DNA of 64,000 nt from DATARH01 sp963746885 (GCA_963746885.1 CAVVDM010000015.1:124001-188000); one strand, 5' to 3'. Shown: positions 9,341-18,787, counted from the first letter of the stretch. The notes: generated by a model not told the origin, from the sequence alone. Numbers and translations: made by a program.

Positions 9341-10354
9341 TCAATGCGTCGGGACCCAGCCGAAGGCGGTCAGCGCCCCGGCGGTCAACACCAGCCACAA
9401 CAGCGAGAACGGCAGAAACACCTTCCAGCCGAGGCGCATCAGCTGGTCGTAGCGAAAGCGCGGAAAGGTTGCGCGCACCCACAGGATGCAGAACATGACG
9501 AACAGCGTCTTGCCGAGAAACCACAGCGGCGCCGGCAGCCAGGTGAACGGCGCGATGCCGAACGGCGCCAGCCAGCCGCCGAGGAACAGGATCGCGGTCA
9601 TCCCGCTGATCAGGATCATGTTGCCGTATTCGCCGAGATAGAACAGCGCGAAGGTCATCGCCGAGTATTCGACGAAATAGCCGGCGACGAGCTCGGATTC
9701 GCCTTCCGGCAGGTCGAACGGCGCCCGGTTGGTCTCGGCGAGGCCGGAAATGAAGAAAACAACCGCCATCGGCAACAGCGGGATGACAAACCAGACATGG
9801 CGCTGCGCCAGCACGATGTCGGTCAGGTTCAAGGAGCCGGCGCACAGCAGCACGGTCACCAGCACGAAGCCGATCGACACCTCGTAGGACACCATCTGCG
9901 CCGCCGAACGCAGGGCGCCGAGAAACGCGTAGCGCGAATTCGACGCCCAGCCGGCCATGATGATGCCGTAGACCGACAGCGAGCTGATCGCGAACAGATA
10001 GAGGATGCCGACATTGATGTTGGAAATGACGACTCCCGTGTCGAACGGGATCACCGCCCAGGCGACGAGGGCGAGGGTGAAGGTCAGCATCGGGGCGCCG
10101 ACGAAGACCAGCCGGTTGGCGCCGCTCGGCACCACCGTCTCCTTCATCAAGAGCTTGAGGCCGTCGGCGATCGGCTGAAACAGCCCGAACGGGCCGACGA
10201 CGTTGGGTCCCTTGCGCAATTGCGAATAGGCCAGCACCTTGCGCTCGGCATAGGTGAAGTAGGCGACGCCCAGCAGCAGCGGCACGATGACCGCGAGGAC
10301 CTCGGCGACGATGATGATCGTCGGTAGCGCGTAGCTGGTCCAGAACACGCTCAC
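9341..10354 (-). CDS. nuoH: NADH-quinone oxidoreductase subunit H
   Basis: Membrane subunit forming the quinone-entry chamber. 337 residues and about eight helices. Blocks seen are AYFTYAERKVLAYSQLRKGPNVVGPFGLFQ split over the first loop, ADGLKLLMKE, SNSRYAFLGALRSAAQMVSYE and GLAETNRAPFDLPEGESELVAGY, with the conserved acidic residues of the coupling channel. The C-terminal WVRATFPRFRYDQLMRLGWK block is also complete. It lies 36 bases after nuoG, the widest gap inside the upstream half of the operon. Confidence 0.97.
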   Translation of the reverse strand: MSVFWTSYALPTIIIVAEVLAVIVPLLLGVAYFTYAERKVLAYSQLRKGPNVVGPFGLFQPIADGLKLLMKETVVPSGANRLVFVGAPMLTFTLALVAWAVIPFDTGVVISNINVGILYLFAISSLSVYGIIMAGWASNSRYAFLGALRSAAQMVSYEVSIGFVLVTVLLCAGSLNLTDIVLAQRHVWFVIPLLPMAVVFFISGLAETNRAPFDLPEGESELVAGYFVEYSAMTFALFYLGEYGNMILISGMTAILFLGGWLAPFGIAPFTWLPAPLWFLGKTLFVMFCILWVRATFPRFRYDQLMRLGWKVFLPFSLLWLVLTAGALTAFGWVPTH

Positions 10355-10390
10355 CGTCCGCCCCGCTGTGCATTGAGGATGGAGGGCCGC

Positions 10391-12460
10391 TCAGCCATGG
10401 GTGCCGGTCCGTGGTTGGGTTTCCGGGTTGCCGCTGAACAGGGCGCTGCACTCGGCCATCGTCGGGCTGGCGCGGCTCACCGGGTCGGTGCGGTAGAAAT
10501 CGGCGATCGGATATTGGAACGGCGTCGCCTCGACCGGCCCCGCTTCGCCGAAGCTGCTCCATTCGGCGGGCACGATCTCGTCGATCCGGGCGAAATCCGG
10601 GTTGGTCGCGCGCATCTGCCGGCGCAGCTCGGGCAGCGAATCGAACGGCAGCGGCGCTCCGAGAGCGCCGGATAGCGCCCGCAGGATGGCCCAGTCCTCG
10701 CGTGCCTCGCCCGGCGGAAACACCGCGCGCCGGCCGAGTTGCACGCGCCCCTCGGTGTTGAGATAGGTGGCGTCCTTCTCGGTATAGGCGGCGCCGGGCA
10801 AGACGACGTCGGCGCGCGCCGCGCCGCGGTCGCCGTGATGACCCTGATAGACCACGAAGGCTGAGCCGGTGTCGCCGAGGTCAAGCTCGTCGGCGCCGAG
10901 CAGGTAGAGGAATTCGATCGCGCCGCTCTTGCAGCCGGCCAGGATGCCGGCCGTGTCGCGGCCGCCGGGACCGGGCAGGAAACCGAGCTCGAGTCCGGCG
11001 ACGCGGGCCGCCGCGCGGTGCAGCACGTTGAACCCGTTCCACTCGTCGCGGACCATGCCGCATGCCTCGGCGATCGCGCGCGCCGTTCCGAGCACCCGCG
11101 CGCCATCCGGCCGTGTCAGCGCGCCCTGGCCCAGCATGAGCATCGGCGCCTTCGCGCCGCGCAATATCTCTGCCCAGGGATGATTGACCCGCGCCAGCGC
11201 ATTCAATGCCGCGCCGCCGTCGCCGAGCATCTCGACCGGGAAGGTCAGGTCGAGCGCCGGTCCGATCGCGGCCACGCGAAACCCGCCCTGCATGTAGCGC
11301 TTGCGCAGCCTCGCGTTGACGAGCGGCGCCTCATGGCGGGGATTGGTGCCGACCAGCAGGCAGGCATCGGCCCGCTCGATGCCGGCGATCGTCGTGTTGA
11401 ACAGGTAGCCGGCGCGGCAGGCGCCGTCGAGCTTGGCGCCATCCTGGCGGCAATCCAGGCTCGTCATGCCGAGACGGCCCGTCAGCGCCTTCAGCGCAAA
11501 CATCGCCTCGGCATCGCACAGATCGCCGGCGATGGCGGCGATGCGCTCGGGCGGCGTCGCCCGCAGCCGGTCGGCGACGAGGTCGAGCGCCTCGTGCCAC
11601 TCCGCCTCGACCAGTCGGCCGGCGCGCCGCACATAGGGGCGGTCGAGCCGGCGGCGGGTCAGCCCGTCATGGGCAAAGCGGGTCTTGTCGGAGATCCACT
11701 CCTCGTTGACCGCCTCATTGAGCCGCGGCAGCACCCGCAACACCTGTGCGCCGCGCGCGTCGATCCGGATGTTGCTGCCGACGGCGTCGAGCACGTCGAC
11801 CAATTCGGTCTTGCGCAATTCCCAGGGCCGCGCCGTGAAGGCGTAGGGCTTCGAGGTCAGCGCGCCCACCGGGCACAAATCGATGATGTTGCCGGAGAGT
11901 TCGGAGCCGAGCGCAGCCGCGACATAGGTGGAAATTTCCATGTTCTCGCCGCGCCCGGTGGCGCCCAGTTCCTCGACCCCGGCGATCTCGGTCAGGAAGC
12001 GGATGCAGCGCGTGCAATGGATGCACCGCGTCATCGCGGTCTCGACCAGCGGGCCGAAATCCTTGTCGCGCACCGCGCGCTTGTTTTCCTCGTAGCGGCC
12101 GCGGTCGAAGCCGTAGGCCATCGCCTGGTCCTGCAGATCGCACTCGCCGCCCTGGTCGCAGATCGGGCAATCGAGCGGGTGGTTGATTAGCAGCATCTCC
12201 ATGACGCCGTGGCGGGCCTTTTTGGCCTTTTCCGACTGGGTCAGGATCACGTTGCCGTCGGCCACCGGCATCGCGCAGGACGCCACCGGTTTCGGCGATT
12301 TCTCGACCTCGACGAGGCACATCCGGCAGTTGCCGGCGATGTTGAGGCGCTCGTGATAGCAGAAATGCGGGATCTCGACCCCGGCCTGCTGGCACGCCTG
12401 CAGGATCGTCGTGCCTGCCGCGACCTCGATCTCCTGCCCGTCGATCGTGACTTTCGGCAT
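10391..12460 (-). CDS. nuoG: NADH-quinone oxidoreductase subunit G
   Basis: Largest peripheral subunit, carrying the 2Fe-2S and 4Fe-4S clusters of the electron wire. 689 residues, the short alphaproteobacterial/mitochondrial form rather than the roughly 900-residue enterobacterial one. The 2Fe-2S ligands are in CYHERLNIAGNCRMC (residues 34-48), the His/Cys 4Fe-4S site in HPLDCPICDQGGECDLQD (about 94-111), and the last cluster in CIHCTRC and NIIDLCPVGAL. A molybdopterin-oxidoreductase-like domain follows. It starts just downstream of the nuoF stop. Confidence 0.97.
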   Translation of the reverse strand: MPKVTIDGQEIEVAAGTTILQACQQAGVEIPHFCYHERLNIAGNCRMCLVEVEKSPKPVASCAMPVADGNVILTQSEKAKKARHGVMEMLLINHPLDCPICDQGGECDLQDQAMAYGFDRGRYEENKRAVRDKDFGPLVETAMTRCIHCTRCIRFLTEIAGVEELGATGRGENMEISTYVAAALGSELSGNIIDLCPVGALTSKPYAFTARPWELRKTELVDVLDAVGSNIRIDARGAQVLRVLPRLNEAVNEEWISDKTRFAHDGLTRRRLDRPYVRRAGRLVEAEWHEALDLVADRLRATPPERIAAIAGDLCDAEAMFALKALTGRLGMTSLDCRQDGAKLDGACRAGYLFNTTIAGIERADACLLVGTNPRHEAPLVNARLRKRYMQGGFRVAAIGPALDLTFPVEMLGDGGAALNALARVNHPWAEILRGAKAPMLMLGQGALTRPDGARVLGTARAIAEACGMVRDEWNGFNVLHRAAARVAGLELGFLPGPGGRDTAGILAGCKSGAIEFLYLLGADELDLGDTGSAFVVYQGHHGDRGAARADVVLPGAAYTEKDATYLNTEGRVQLGRRAVFPPGEAREDWAILRALSGALGAPLPFDSLPELRRQMRATNPDFARIDEIVPAEWSSFGEAGPVEATPFQYPIADFYRTDPVSRASPTMAECSALFSGNPETQPRTGTHG

Positions 12461-12464
12461 GGCG

Positions 12465-13755
12465 CTACTCCGCCGCCCGGCGCGACGCGACCGCGCGGTA
12501 TTCCTGGATGCGGCGCTCCATCTCCGGGCGGAAATGGCGAATCAGGCCCTGCACCGGCCACACCGCGCCGTCGGCCAAGGCGCAGATCGTGTGACCCTCG
12601 ATCTCGCGGGTCACCTCGTCCAGCATGTCGATCTCGGCGACCGTCGCATTGCCCTCGACCATCCGCTCGGTGACCCGCCACACCCAGCCGAGCCCCTCGC
12701 GGCACGGCGTGCACTGGCCGCAGCTTTCGTGCTTGTAGAACGCCGACAGCCGGGCGATCGCGCGCACGATGTCGGTCGATTTATCCATGACGATCAACGC
12801 TGCGGTGCCGAGCCCCGATTTTTGCGCGACGAGGCTGTCGAAATCCATCAGGACGGTGTCGCAGATATCCTTCGGCAGGACCGGCGTCGACGAGCCGCCC
12901 GGGATCACCGCCATGAGGTTGTCCCAACCGCCGCGCACGCCGCCGGCATGGCGCTCGATCAGCTCCCGCATCGGGATCGACATCGCCTCTTCGACGTTGC
13001 ACGGCTGCTCGACATGGCCGGAGATGCAGAAGATCTTGGTGCCGGTGTTACGCGGCCGCCCGATCGCGGCAAACCACGCCGCGCCGCGCTTCAGGATCGC
13101 CGGCGAGACGGCGATCGTCTCGACGTTGTTGACCGTCGACGGGCAGCCGTAGAGCCCGACTGCGGCCGGGAACGGCGGCTTGAGGCGCGGCTGGCCCTTC
13201 TTGCCTTCGAGGCTTTCCAAGAGCCCCGTCTCCTCGCCGCAGATATAGGCGCCGGCGCCGCGGTGCAGGTAGATGTCGATGTCGTAGCCCGAGCCGCAGG
13301 CGTTCTTGCCGATCAGGCCGGCGGCGTAGGCTTCCTCGATCGCCGCCTGGAGGCGCTGCGCCTCGTTGTAGAACTCGCCGCGGATGTAGATGTAGGCGGC
13401 CTGCACCCCCATGCCGAACCCGGCGAGCACGCAGCCCTCAAGCAGCTTGTGCGGGTCGTTGCGCAGGATGTCGCGGTCCTTGCAGGTGCCGGGCTCGCTC
13501 TCGTCGGCGTTGACGACGAGATAGCACGGCCGCTCGCTCGTCTTCGGCATGAACGACCATTTGAGCCCGGTCGGAAAGCCGGCGCCGCCGCGACCGCGCA
13601 GCCCCGAATTCCTTGACCTCGTTGACGATCCAGTCGCGGCCCTTGGCGATGATTTCCTTGGTGCCGCTCCAATCGCCGCGCTTCCGCGCGCCCGCCAGAT
13701 GCCAGTCATGCTCGCCGTAGAGGTTGGTGAAGACGCGGTCTTTGTCAGCCAGCAT
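12465..13755 (-). CDS. nuoF: NADH-quinone oxidoreductase subunit F (one frameshift)
   Basis: NADH- and FMN-binding subunit of complex I. After the start MLADKDRVFTNLYG, which overlaps the 3' end of nuoE, the frame runs to VNEVKE and then continues one base out of phase with the FMN site GLRGRGGAGFPTGLKW. Removing the extra T at about 13608 (context GGAATTCGG) restores a 429-residue protein of normal length. The NADH-binding region contains CGSGYDIDIYLHRGAGAYICGEETGLL, and the 4Fe-4S site is ESCGQCTPCREG. Taken as a sequence error, since complex I needs this subunit. Confidence 0.95.
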
Positions 13756-14416
13756 CGCTCTTCTCTCCGGCCTCGCCCGATGTCAGCGCCGCCTGCAGCG
13801 GCGGCGGCTCGGGCGGTTCGAGCAGCGTCGTCTTGCCCCGGCTCGGCGCCGAGCCGCCGCGCCCGATGACCGAACCAATGGGCGGCTGCCGGTTGACCGA
13901 CAGCGCATCGAGCAGCGTCTCGGTCAAGGGTCCGTCAAGATCCTCGTAGTAATCGTCGTTGACCTGCAGGATCGGCGCGTTGACGCAGGCGCCGAGGCAC
14001 TCGACCTCGACCAGCGTGAACAGCCCGTCCGCGGTCGTCTCGCCGATCTCGATGCCGAGCTTCTTGCGGCAGGCGGCGACGACCGCATCCGAGCCGCGCA
14101 AAGCGCACGGCGTCGTCGTGCACGCCTGCAGGAAATACCGCCCGACCGGGCGCAGATTGAACATCGTGTAGAAGGTGGCGACCTCGTAGACCCGGATATG
14201 CGGCATCCCGAGCAGGTCGCCGACGTAATCCATCGCCGCGCGCGGCAGCCAGTTGCCCGACTGCCGCTGCGCCAGGTCGAGCAGCGGCAACACCGCGCTC
14301 TGCTGCCGACCCGGCGGGTATTTGGCGATGTGCGCCTTGGCCCGCTCCAGATTCTCCGGCGTGAACGCAAAGGTTTCGGGCTGGACGACGGGCGGCCCTT
14401 CGCCATGTGTCATCAT
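13745..14416 (-). CDS. nuoE: NADH-quinone oxidoreductase subunit E (2Fe-2S)
   Basis: Thioredoxin-like 2Fe-2S subunit that partners NuoF. 223 residues. The four ligands are Cys99 and Cys104 in QACTTTPC and Cys140 and Cys144 in ECLGAC. Residues above about 175 form a Pro/Gly-rich low-complexity tail (SRGKTTLLEPPEPPPL) not found in the shortest NuoE proteins but common as an extension in this class. The start overlaps nuoD and the end overlaps nuoF by about 11 bases. Confidence 0.96.
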   Translation of the reverse strand: MMTHGEGPPVVQPETFAFTPENLERAKAHIAKYPPGRQQSAVLPLLDLAQRQSGNWLPRAAMDYVGDLLGMPHIRVYEVATFYTMFNLRPVGRYFLQACTTTPCALRGSDAVVAACRKKLGIEIGETTADGLFTLVEVECLGACVNAPILQVNDDYYEDLDGPLTETLLDALSVNRQPPIGSVIGRGGSAPSRGKTTLLEPPEPPPLQAALTSGEAGEKSDAG

Positions 14417-15645
14417 CGGTCGATCTCACCGAAAACGATGTCCATCGAGCCGATGATCGCGACGACATCGGCCAGCATGTGGCCCTTCGACATGAAATCG
14501 GTCGCCTGCAGGAAGGCAAAGCCCGGAGCGCGGATCTTGCAGCGATAGGGCCGGTTGCTGCCGTCGGCCACGAGGTAGACGCCGAACTCGCCCTTCGGCG
14601 CCTCGACCGCGGTGTAGGTCTCGCCGGCCGGCACGTGGTAGCCCTCGGTGTAGAGCTTGAAATGATGGATCAGGGCTTCCATCGACTGCTTCATCTCGGC
14701 GCGCGGCGGCGGCGCGACCTTGCGGTCGTTGACCTTGATCGGGCCCTGCGGCATCTGCGCCACGACCTGCCGGATAATGCTGAGCGATTGCCGCATCTCC
14801 TCGATCCGCACGAGGTAGCGGTCCCAGCAATCGCCGTTCTTGCCCACCGGCACGTCGAACTCGACCTTGTCGTAGGCGTCGTAGGGCTGGGCGCGGCGCA
14901 AATCCCAGGCGATGCCGGAGCCGCGCAGCATCGGCCCCGAGAACCCCCAATCCATCGCGTCCTTGGCGCTGACGACACCGATATCGACGGTGCGCTGCTT
15001 GAAGATGCGGTTTTCGGTCAGCAGGTGCTCGATATCGTCGATCGTCTTCGGGAAGCTGTCGCAGAACGCCAGGATGTCGTCGGTCATCCCGGCCGGCAGG
15101 TCCATGTGCACCCCGCCCGGCCGGAAATAGTTGGCGTGCAGCCGTGCCCCCGAGGCGCGCTCGTAGAACTCCATCAACCGCTCGCGCTCCTCGAAGCCCC
15201 ACAGGAACGGGGTCAGCGCGCCGACGTCGAGCCCGAAGGCGCAGATGTTCAGCAGGTGGTTGAGGATGCGGGTGATCTCGGCGAACAGGACGCGGATGTA
15301 TTGGGCGCGCGGCGGCGGCTCGATCCCCATCAGTTTCTCGACGGCCAGCGCGAAGCAATGCTCCTGGCACATCGGCGAGACGTAATCGAGCCGGTCGAAA
15401 TAGGGGATCGCCTGCAGATAGGTCTTGTATTCGATCAGCTTCTCGGTGCCGCGGTGGAGGAGGCCGATATGCGGGTCGGCCCGCTCGATGGTTTCGCCGT
15501 CCATTTCGAGGACGAGGCGCATCACGCCGTGCGCGGCGGGATGCTGCGGCCCGAAATTCATCGTGAAGTTGCGGATCAGCGGCCCTTGATCGAGGTCGGT
15601 GCCGCCGTCGCCGGCGGGCGCGGCGAGGGGAGTGCGGTCGCTCAT
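14413..15645 (-). CDS. nuoD: NADH-quinone oxidoreductase subunit D
   Basis: Forms the quinone-reduction site together with NuoB; related to the large subunit of NiFe hydrogenases. 410 residues. Blocks include MNFGPQHPAAHGVMRLVLEMDGE, LLHRGTEKLIEYKTYLQA and YVSPMCQEHCFALAVEKL, with HP and the Tyr region that lines the quinone pocket. The end QATDFMSKGHMLADVVAIIGSMDIVFGEIDR is typical and complete. It is kept as a separate gene from nuoC, with an ATGA overlap between them. Confidence 0.97.
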   Translation of the reverse strand: MSDRTPLAAPAGDGGTDLDQGPLIRNFTMNFGPQHPAAHGVMRLVLEMDGETIERADPHIGLLHRGTEKLIEYKTYLQAIPYFDRLDYVSPMCQEHCFALAVEKLMGIEPPPRAQYIRVLFAEITRILNHLLNICAFGLDVGALTPFLWGFEERERLMEFYERASGARLHANYFRPGGVHMDLPAGMTDDILAFCDSFPKTIDDIEHLLTENRIFKQRTVDIGVVSAKDAMDWGFSGPMLRGSGIAWDLRRAQPYDAYDKVEFDVPVGKNGDCWDRYLVRIEEMRQSLSIIRQVVAQMPQGPIKVNDRKVAPPPRAEMKQSMEALIHHFKLYTEGYHVPAGETYTAVEAPKGEFGVYLVADGSNRPYRCKIRAPGFAFLQATDFMSKGHMLADVVAIIGSMDIVFGEIDR

Positions 15646-16286
15646 GGTGCACCCCGGGGAGGTACGCCGGGCGCGCCGTCATCGGGCGGGCTTGCCTTTT
15701 CGTCACCCGGCAAGATCTTGTCCATGCCTTCCCACGGCGACAGGAAGTCGAAACTGCGGAATTCCTGCTTCAGCCGCACCGGCTCGTAGACGACCCGCTT
15801 CTGGTCATCGTCGTAACGCAGTTCGACGAAGCCGGTCAGCGGAAAATCCTTGCGCAACGGATGCCCGTCGAAGCCGTAATCGGTCAGAATGCGGCGCAAA
15901 TCGGGGTTGTCGGCGAAATAGATGCCAAACAGGTCCCAGGCCTCGCGCTCCCACCAGCCGGCGGAGCTGTAGAGCCCGACGACCGACGGCACCGGCTCGA
16001 TTTCGTCCGTCTCGACCTTGATCCGGATACGGCGATTGAGGCTCATGCTGAGCAGGTTGTAGACGACGTCGAAGCGCTGCGCCCGGTCCGGATAGTCGAC
16101 GCCGCAAACGTCGCACAGCACCGTGAAGCGACACTTCGCATCGTCACGCAGAAAGCCGAGGACCTGCAGCAGCGCCGTCCGCTCAACCCGCAGGCACAAT
16201 TCGCCATGATGAACCTCGCTCGCCAGCACCGCGCCGGGCAGCGCGCCCGACACAAAATCGGCAAGGTCTTTGAGCTTGTCGTCCAT
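15642..16286 (-). CDS. nuoC: NADH-quinone oxidoreductase subunit C
   Basis: Peripheral 30-kDa subunit of complex I, 214 residues from ATG 16286. The core contains FTVLCDVCGVDYP, RFDVVYNLLS, WWEREAWDLFGIYFADNPDLRRILTDYGFDGHPLRKDFPLTG in pieces, then YDDDQKRVVYEPV. The C-terminal tail after DFLSPWEGMDKILPGDE is a disordered Pro/Gly stretch. The longer upstream reading frame was rejected because it runs through nuoB in another frame. Nine bases after the nuoB stop. Confidence 0.95.
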   Translation of the reverse strand: MDDKLKDLADFVSGALPGAVLASEVHHGELCLRVERTALLQVLGFLRDDAKCRFTVLCDVCGVDYPDRAQRFDVVYNLLSMSLNRRIRIKVETDEIEPVPSVVGLYSSAGWWEREAWDLFGIYFADNPDLRRILTDYGFDGHPLRKDFPLTGFVELRYDDDQKRVVYEPVRLKQEFRSFDFLSPWEGMDKILPGDEKASPPDDGAPGVPPRGAP

Positions 16287-16294
16287 CGCGCCGC

Positions 16295-16837
16295 TCACCG
16301 CATAAACCGGTGCTCGCGTTTGATCTTCTTCTGCAGCAGGAGGACACCGTAGAGCAGCGCCTCCGCTGTCGGCGGGCAGCCGGGAACGTAGATGTCGACC
16401 GGCACGATGCGATCGCAGCCGCGCACCACCGAATAGGAATAATGGTAATAGCCGCCGCCATTGGCGCACGAGCCCATCGAGATGACCCAGCGCGGTTCGG
16501 CCATCTGGTCGTAGACCTTGCGCAAGGCCGGCGCCATCTTGTTGCACAGCGTGCCGGCGACGATCATCACGTCGGACTGGCGCGGGCTCGGGCGGAACAC
16601 GACGCCGAAGCGGTCGAGATCGTAGCGGCTGGCGCCGGTGTGCATCATCTCGACGGCGCAGCACGCGAGGCCGAAGGTCATCGGCCACAGCGACCCGCTG
16701 CGCGCCCAGTTGACCAGCGCATCGACCGTCGAGGTGATGAAGCCGCGATCCTCGAGTTCCTCGGTCGCGGCGCGTAGCAGCAGATCCTGCTCCGGCCCCG
16801 GCGGCACGAGCCCCTGGGGACTGTCGATCACTCCCAT
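16295..16837 (-). CDS. nuoB: NADH-quinone oxidoreductase subunit B (N2 cluster)
   Basis: Carries the terminal 4Fe-4S cluster N2 that reduces quinone. From ATG 16837 the protein has 180 residues. The tandem cysteines are at 59-60 in FGLACCAVEMM. The other ligands are in GTLCNKM and VPGCPPTAEALLYG, and the MGSCANGGGYYHYSYSVVRG block is also present. The start lies inside the last codons of nuoA (ATGGGAGTGA), which favours this start over an upstream in-frame ATG at 16858. Confidence 0.97.
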   Translation of the reverse strand: MGVIDSPQGLVPPGPEQDLLLRAATEELEDRGFITSTVDALVNWARSGSLWPMTFGLACCAVEMMHTGASRYDLDRFGVVFRPSPRQSDVMIVAGTLCNKMAPALRKVYDQMAEPRWVISMGSCANGGGYYHYSYSVVRGCDRIVPVDIYVPGCPPTAEALLYGVLLLQKKIKREHRFMR

Positions 16838-17193
16838 TCGAGCGCCCCCTTGCGCCATTCATAGGCAAAGCCCACGGTCAGCACGGCGAGAAACACCACC
16901 ATCGACCAGAAGCCGAACACCCCGATATCGCCCAATGAGACCGCCCACGGAAACAGGAAGGCGACTTCGAGATCAAAGATGATGAACAGGATCGCGACGA
17001 GGTAATAACGCACGTCGAAACGCATGCGTGCGTCGGCGAACGGCTCGAAGCCGCATTCATAGGGCGACAGCTTCTCGGAATTGGGGCTCTGCTTGGCCAG
17101 CACAACCGAGGCGACGACCATCACCAGCGCCAGCCCGCCGGCGATCACGAGAAACACCAGGATCGGGAAGTATTCACCGAGCAGGCTGTTCAT
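16828..17193 (-). CDS. nuoA: NADH-quinone oxidoreductase subunit A
   Basis: First gene of the nuo operon; a three-helix membrane subunit of complex I, 121 residues. Conserved loop: SPYECGFEPFADARMRFDVRYYLVAILFIIFDLEVAFLFPW in overlapping blocks, including the mobile-loop Cys in YECGFE and the membrane Asp/Glu of FDLEVAF. ATG 17193 was chosen because residues before it in the open frame (RFGPGPWLG) are unlike NuoA, and a GAGG ribosome site precedes this codon. No convincing promoter was recognised in the 156 bases up to the tRNA. Confidence 0.96.
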   Translation of the reverse strand: MNSLLGEYFPILVFLVIAGGLALVMVVASVVLAKQSPNSEKLSPYECGFEPFADARMRFDVRYYLVAILFIIFDLEVAFLFPWAVSLGDIGVFGFWSMVVFLAVLTVGFAYEWRKGALEWE

Positions 17194-17349
17194 GGCAAAC
17201 CTCGATGGCGACCCCAGCCACGGCCCCGGTCCAAACCTCACGTCAGACGGGCATCCGGCGCTTGGCTGCGGACATGAGCCGGGTTGGCGGCCGGGGAAAC
17301 CCGATGCAACCGGCGGGCCGGCCCAGGCAGCGCCGGCAACCCCGATCGA

Positions 17350-17426
<77 letters not shown>

Positions 17427-17587
17427 GCGAGCCTTCGATCGCGGCGCCCCCTCCTACCTAGGCGCCGGAGGGGTGTCAAGCAACTCCCCGATCGCAACTC
17501 CGGTCGACCGCAAACGCCAGCAGGTGGAGATTGACACACACGCGCGCCACGCCGACTGTCACCCGACCAAATTGTCCAGGAGGCGAC

Positions 17588-18787
17588 ATGCGGCTCGAAC
17601 GATTACCGCAAGCCATGGCCGAACGCCTGTCGACGCTCGACTGTCCGGCTTTTGCGACGACGCCATGGGTGGAAGGGAAGCCGCTTCGCGAGCGGCGCGT
17701 GGCGATCGTGTCCTCGGCGGGGCTCGTCGTGCGCGGTGAGCGGTTGTTCCGCGGGCGCGACGCCGACTATCGGGTGATTCCCTCGTCGACACCACCCAAC
17801 GAGCTGTTGTGCAGCCACATCTCGATCAATTTCGACCGCACCGGCTTCCAGGAGGACTGGAACGTCGTGTTCCCGCTCGACCGGCTCAACGAGCTGGCGG
17901 CGGAGGGAACGATCGGCTCGGTCGCGGCGACGCATTATTCGTTTATGGGCGCGACCGATCCGCGCGAGATGAAGGGCGCGGCGCGCGAGGTTGCCGGCCG
18001 CCTCAAGCAGGACAAGGTCGACGCTGTAATCCTCTCCCCGGTTTGACCGCTCTGCACGCGCGCCGTGAGCGCGCTCGGGCATTTCATCGAGGAAGAGGGC
18101 ATCGCGACGGTTGCGATGGCGCTGATCCGGCCGCAAGCCGAGCACACCAGGCCGCCGCGCGCGCTGTGGGTGCCGTTTGAGTTGGGCCGGCCATTTGGGC
18201 CGCCAAACGACCCGGCGTTCCAGAAGCGGGTGATCATGACCGCGCTCGGTCTGATCGAAGCGCCGGCAGGCTCAGGCCCGGCGCTGATTGCAGACTTTGC
18301 CGACGACGATCCGCGTGAAATGCCGGACGAGACTTGGCGGCCACCATCGGCGCCGGCAGCGGCAGGTATCTCACCGGCCGACGCGCTGCAGGCCGAGTTG
18401 CACGGGCTGGCCGCCGCCTATGCCCGCTCCTGCACCGAGCGCGGCCGCAGCACGGTCGGGCTCAGCGGCCTCGCGCCCGCCGCCTGCGGCGAGTACCTGG
18501 CCGCCTGGCTGCGCGGTCCGGCGCCGGCAAGCCCGGTGGCCGACATGTCACCGGCGCTGGCTCTGCGGTTTGTCAGCGACGACCTCAAGGCGTTTGTCTT
18601 GGAGGCGGCGCTGGCCGGCGGCGCCACGCCGTCGAGCCGTCAGCTCGGCGACTGGCTGTGGAACGACAGCGCGACAGGGGCGGCATTGCGCGCACTGCGC
18701 AAGCAGCTACTCGCCGGCGATGACGAGCGCGCCAAGGCGGTCGCCGCCTTCTTCGTGCCGGCACTGCGCATCCCGCCCGGCGGCTAG
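17588..18787 (+). CDS. Glycine/sarcosine/betaine/proline reductase selenoprotein B family protein with in-frame TGA (candidate selenocysteine)
   Basis: Codon 153 (18044-18046) is TGA. The frame is open on both sides: 152 codons before it and 246 after it up to the TAG at 18785. The translation across it is VILSPV-U-PLCTRAVSALGHFIEEEG. The U-x-x-C-T-R arrangement matches the catalytic UxxCTR site of GrdB and PrdB, and non-seleno homologues have Cys there, so TGA sits exactly on the redox residue (partner Cys156). The N-terminal half carries family blocks such as INFDRTGFQEDWNVVFPLDRL and ATHYSFMGATDPREMKG. The last 140 or so residues (from about 258) I do not recognise. ATG 17588 follows a strong AGGAGG. 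The true substrate is unknown. An alternative is a TGC-to-TGA substitution error or a dead gene. Confidence 0.75.
18047..18080 (+). promoter_or_regulatory. Candidate bacterial SECIS hairpin downstream of the TGA codon
   Basis: A six-pair all-GC stem, GCGCGC (18058-18063) with GCGCGC (18069-18074), closes the five-base loop CGUGA, which begins 18 bases after the TGA. Bacterial SECIS elements are coding hairpins just after UGA with a small loop and a G among its first two bases; here G is the second loop base. GC-rich stems are common in this genome by chance, so the support is positional. Its role would be binding SelB with Sec-tRNA. Confidence 0.5.

Noticed and set aside
13600..13612. Programmed frameshift in nuoF
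   Set aside because: No slippery sequence or stimulatory structure; similar slips occur in many unrelated genes here, which points to sequence error.
17531..17559. TTGACA promoter before the selenoprotein B-like gene
   Set aside because: A -35-like TTGACA is present (17531-17536) but nothing resembles a -10 at 16-18 bases.
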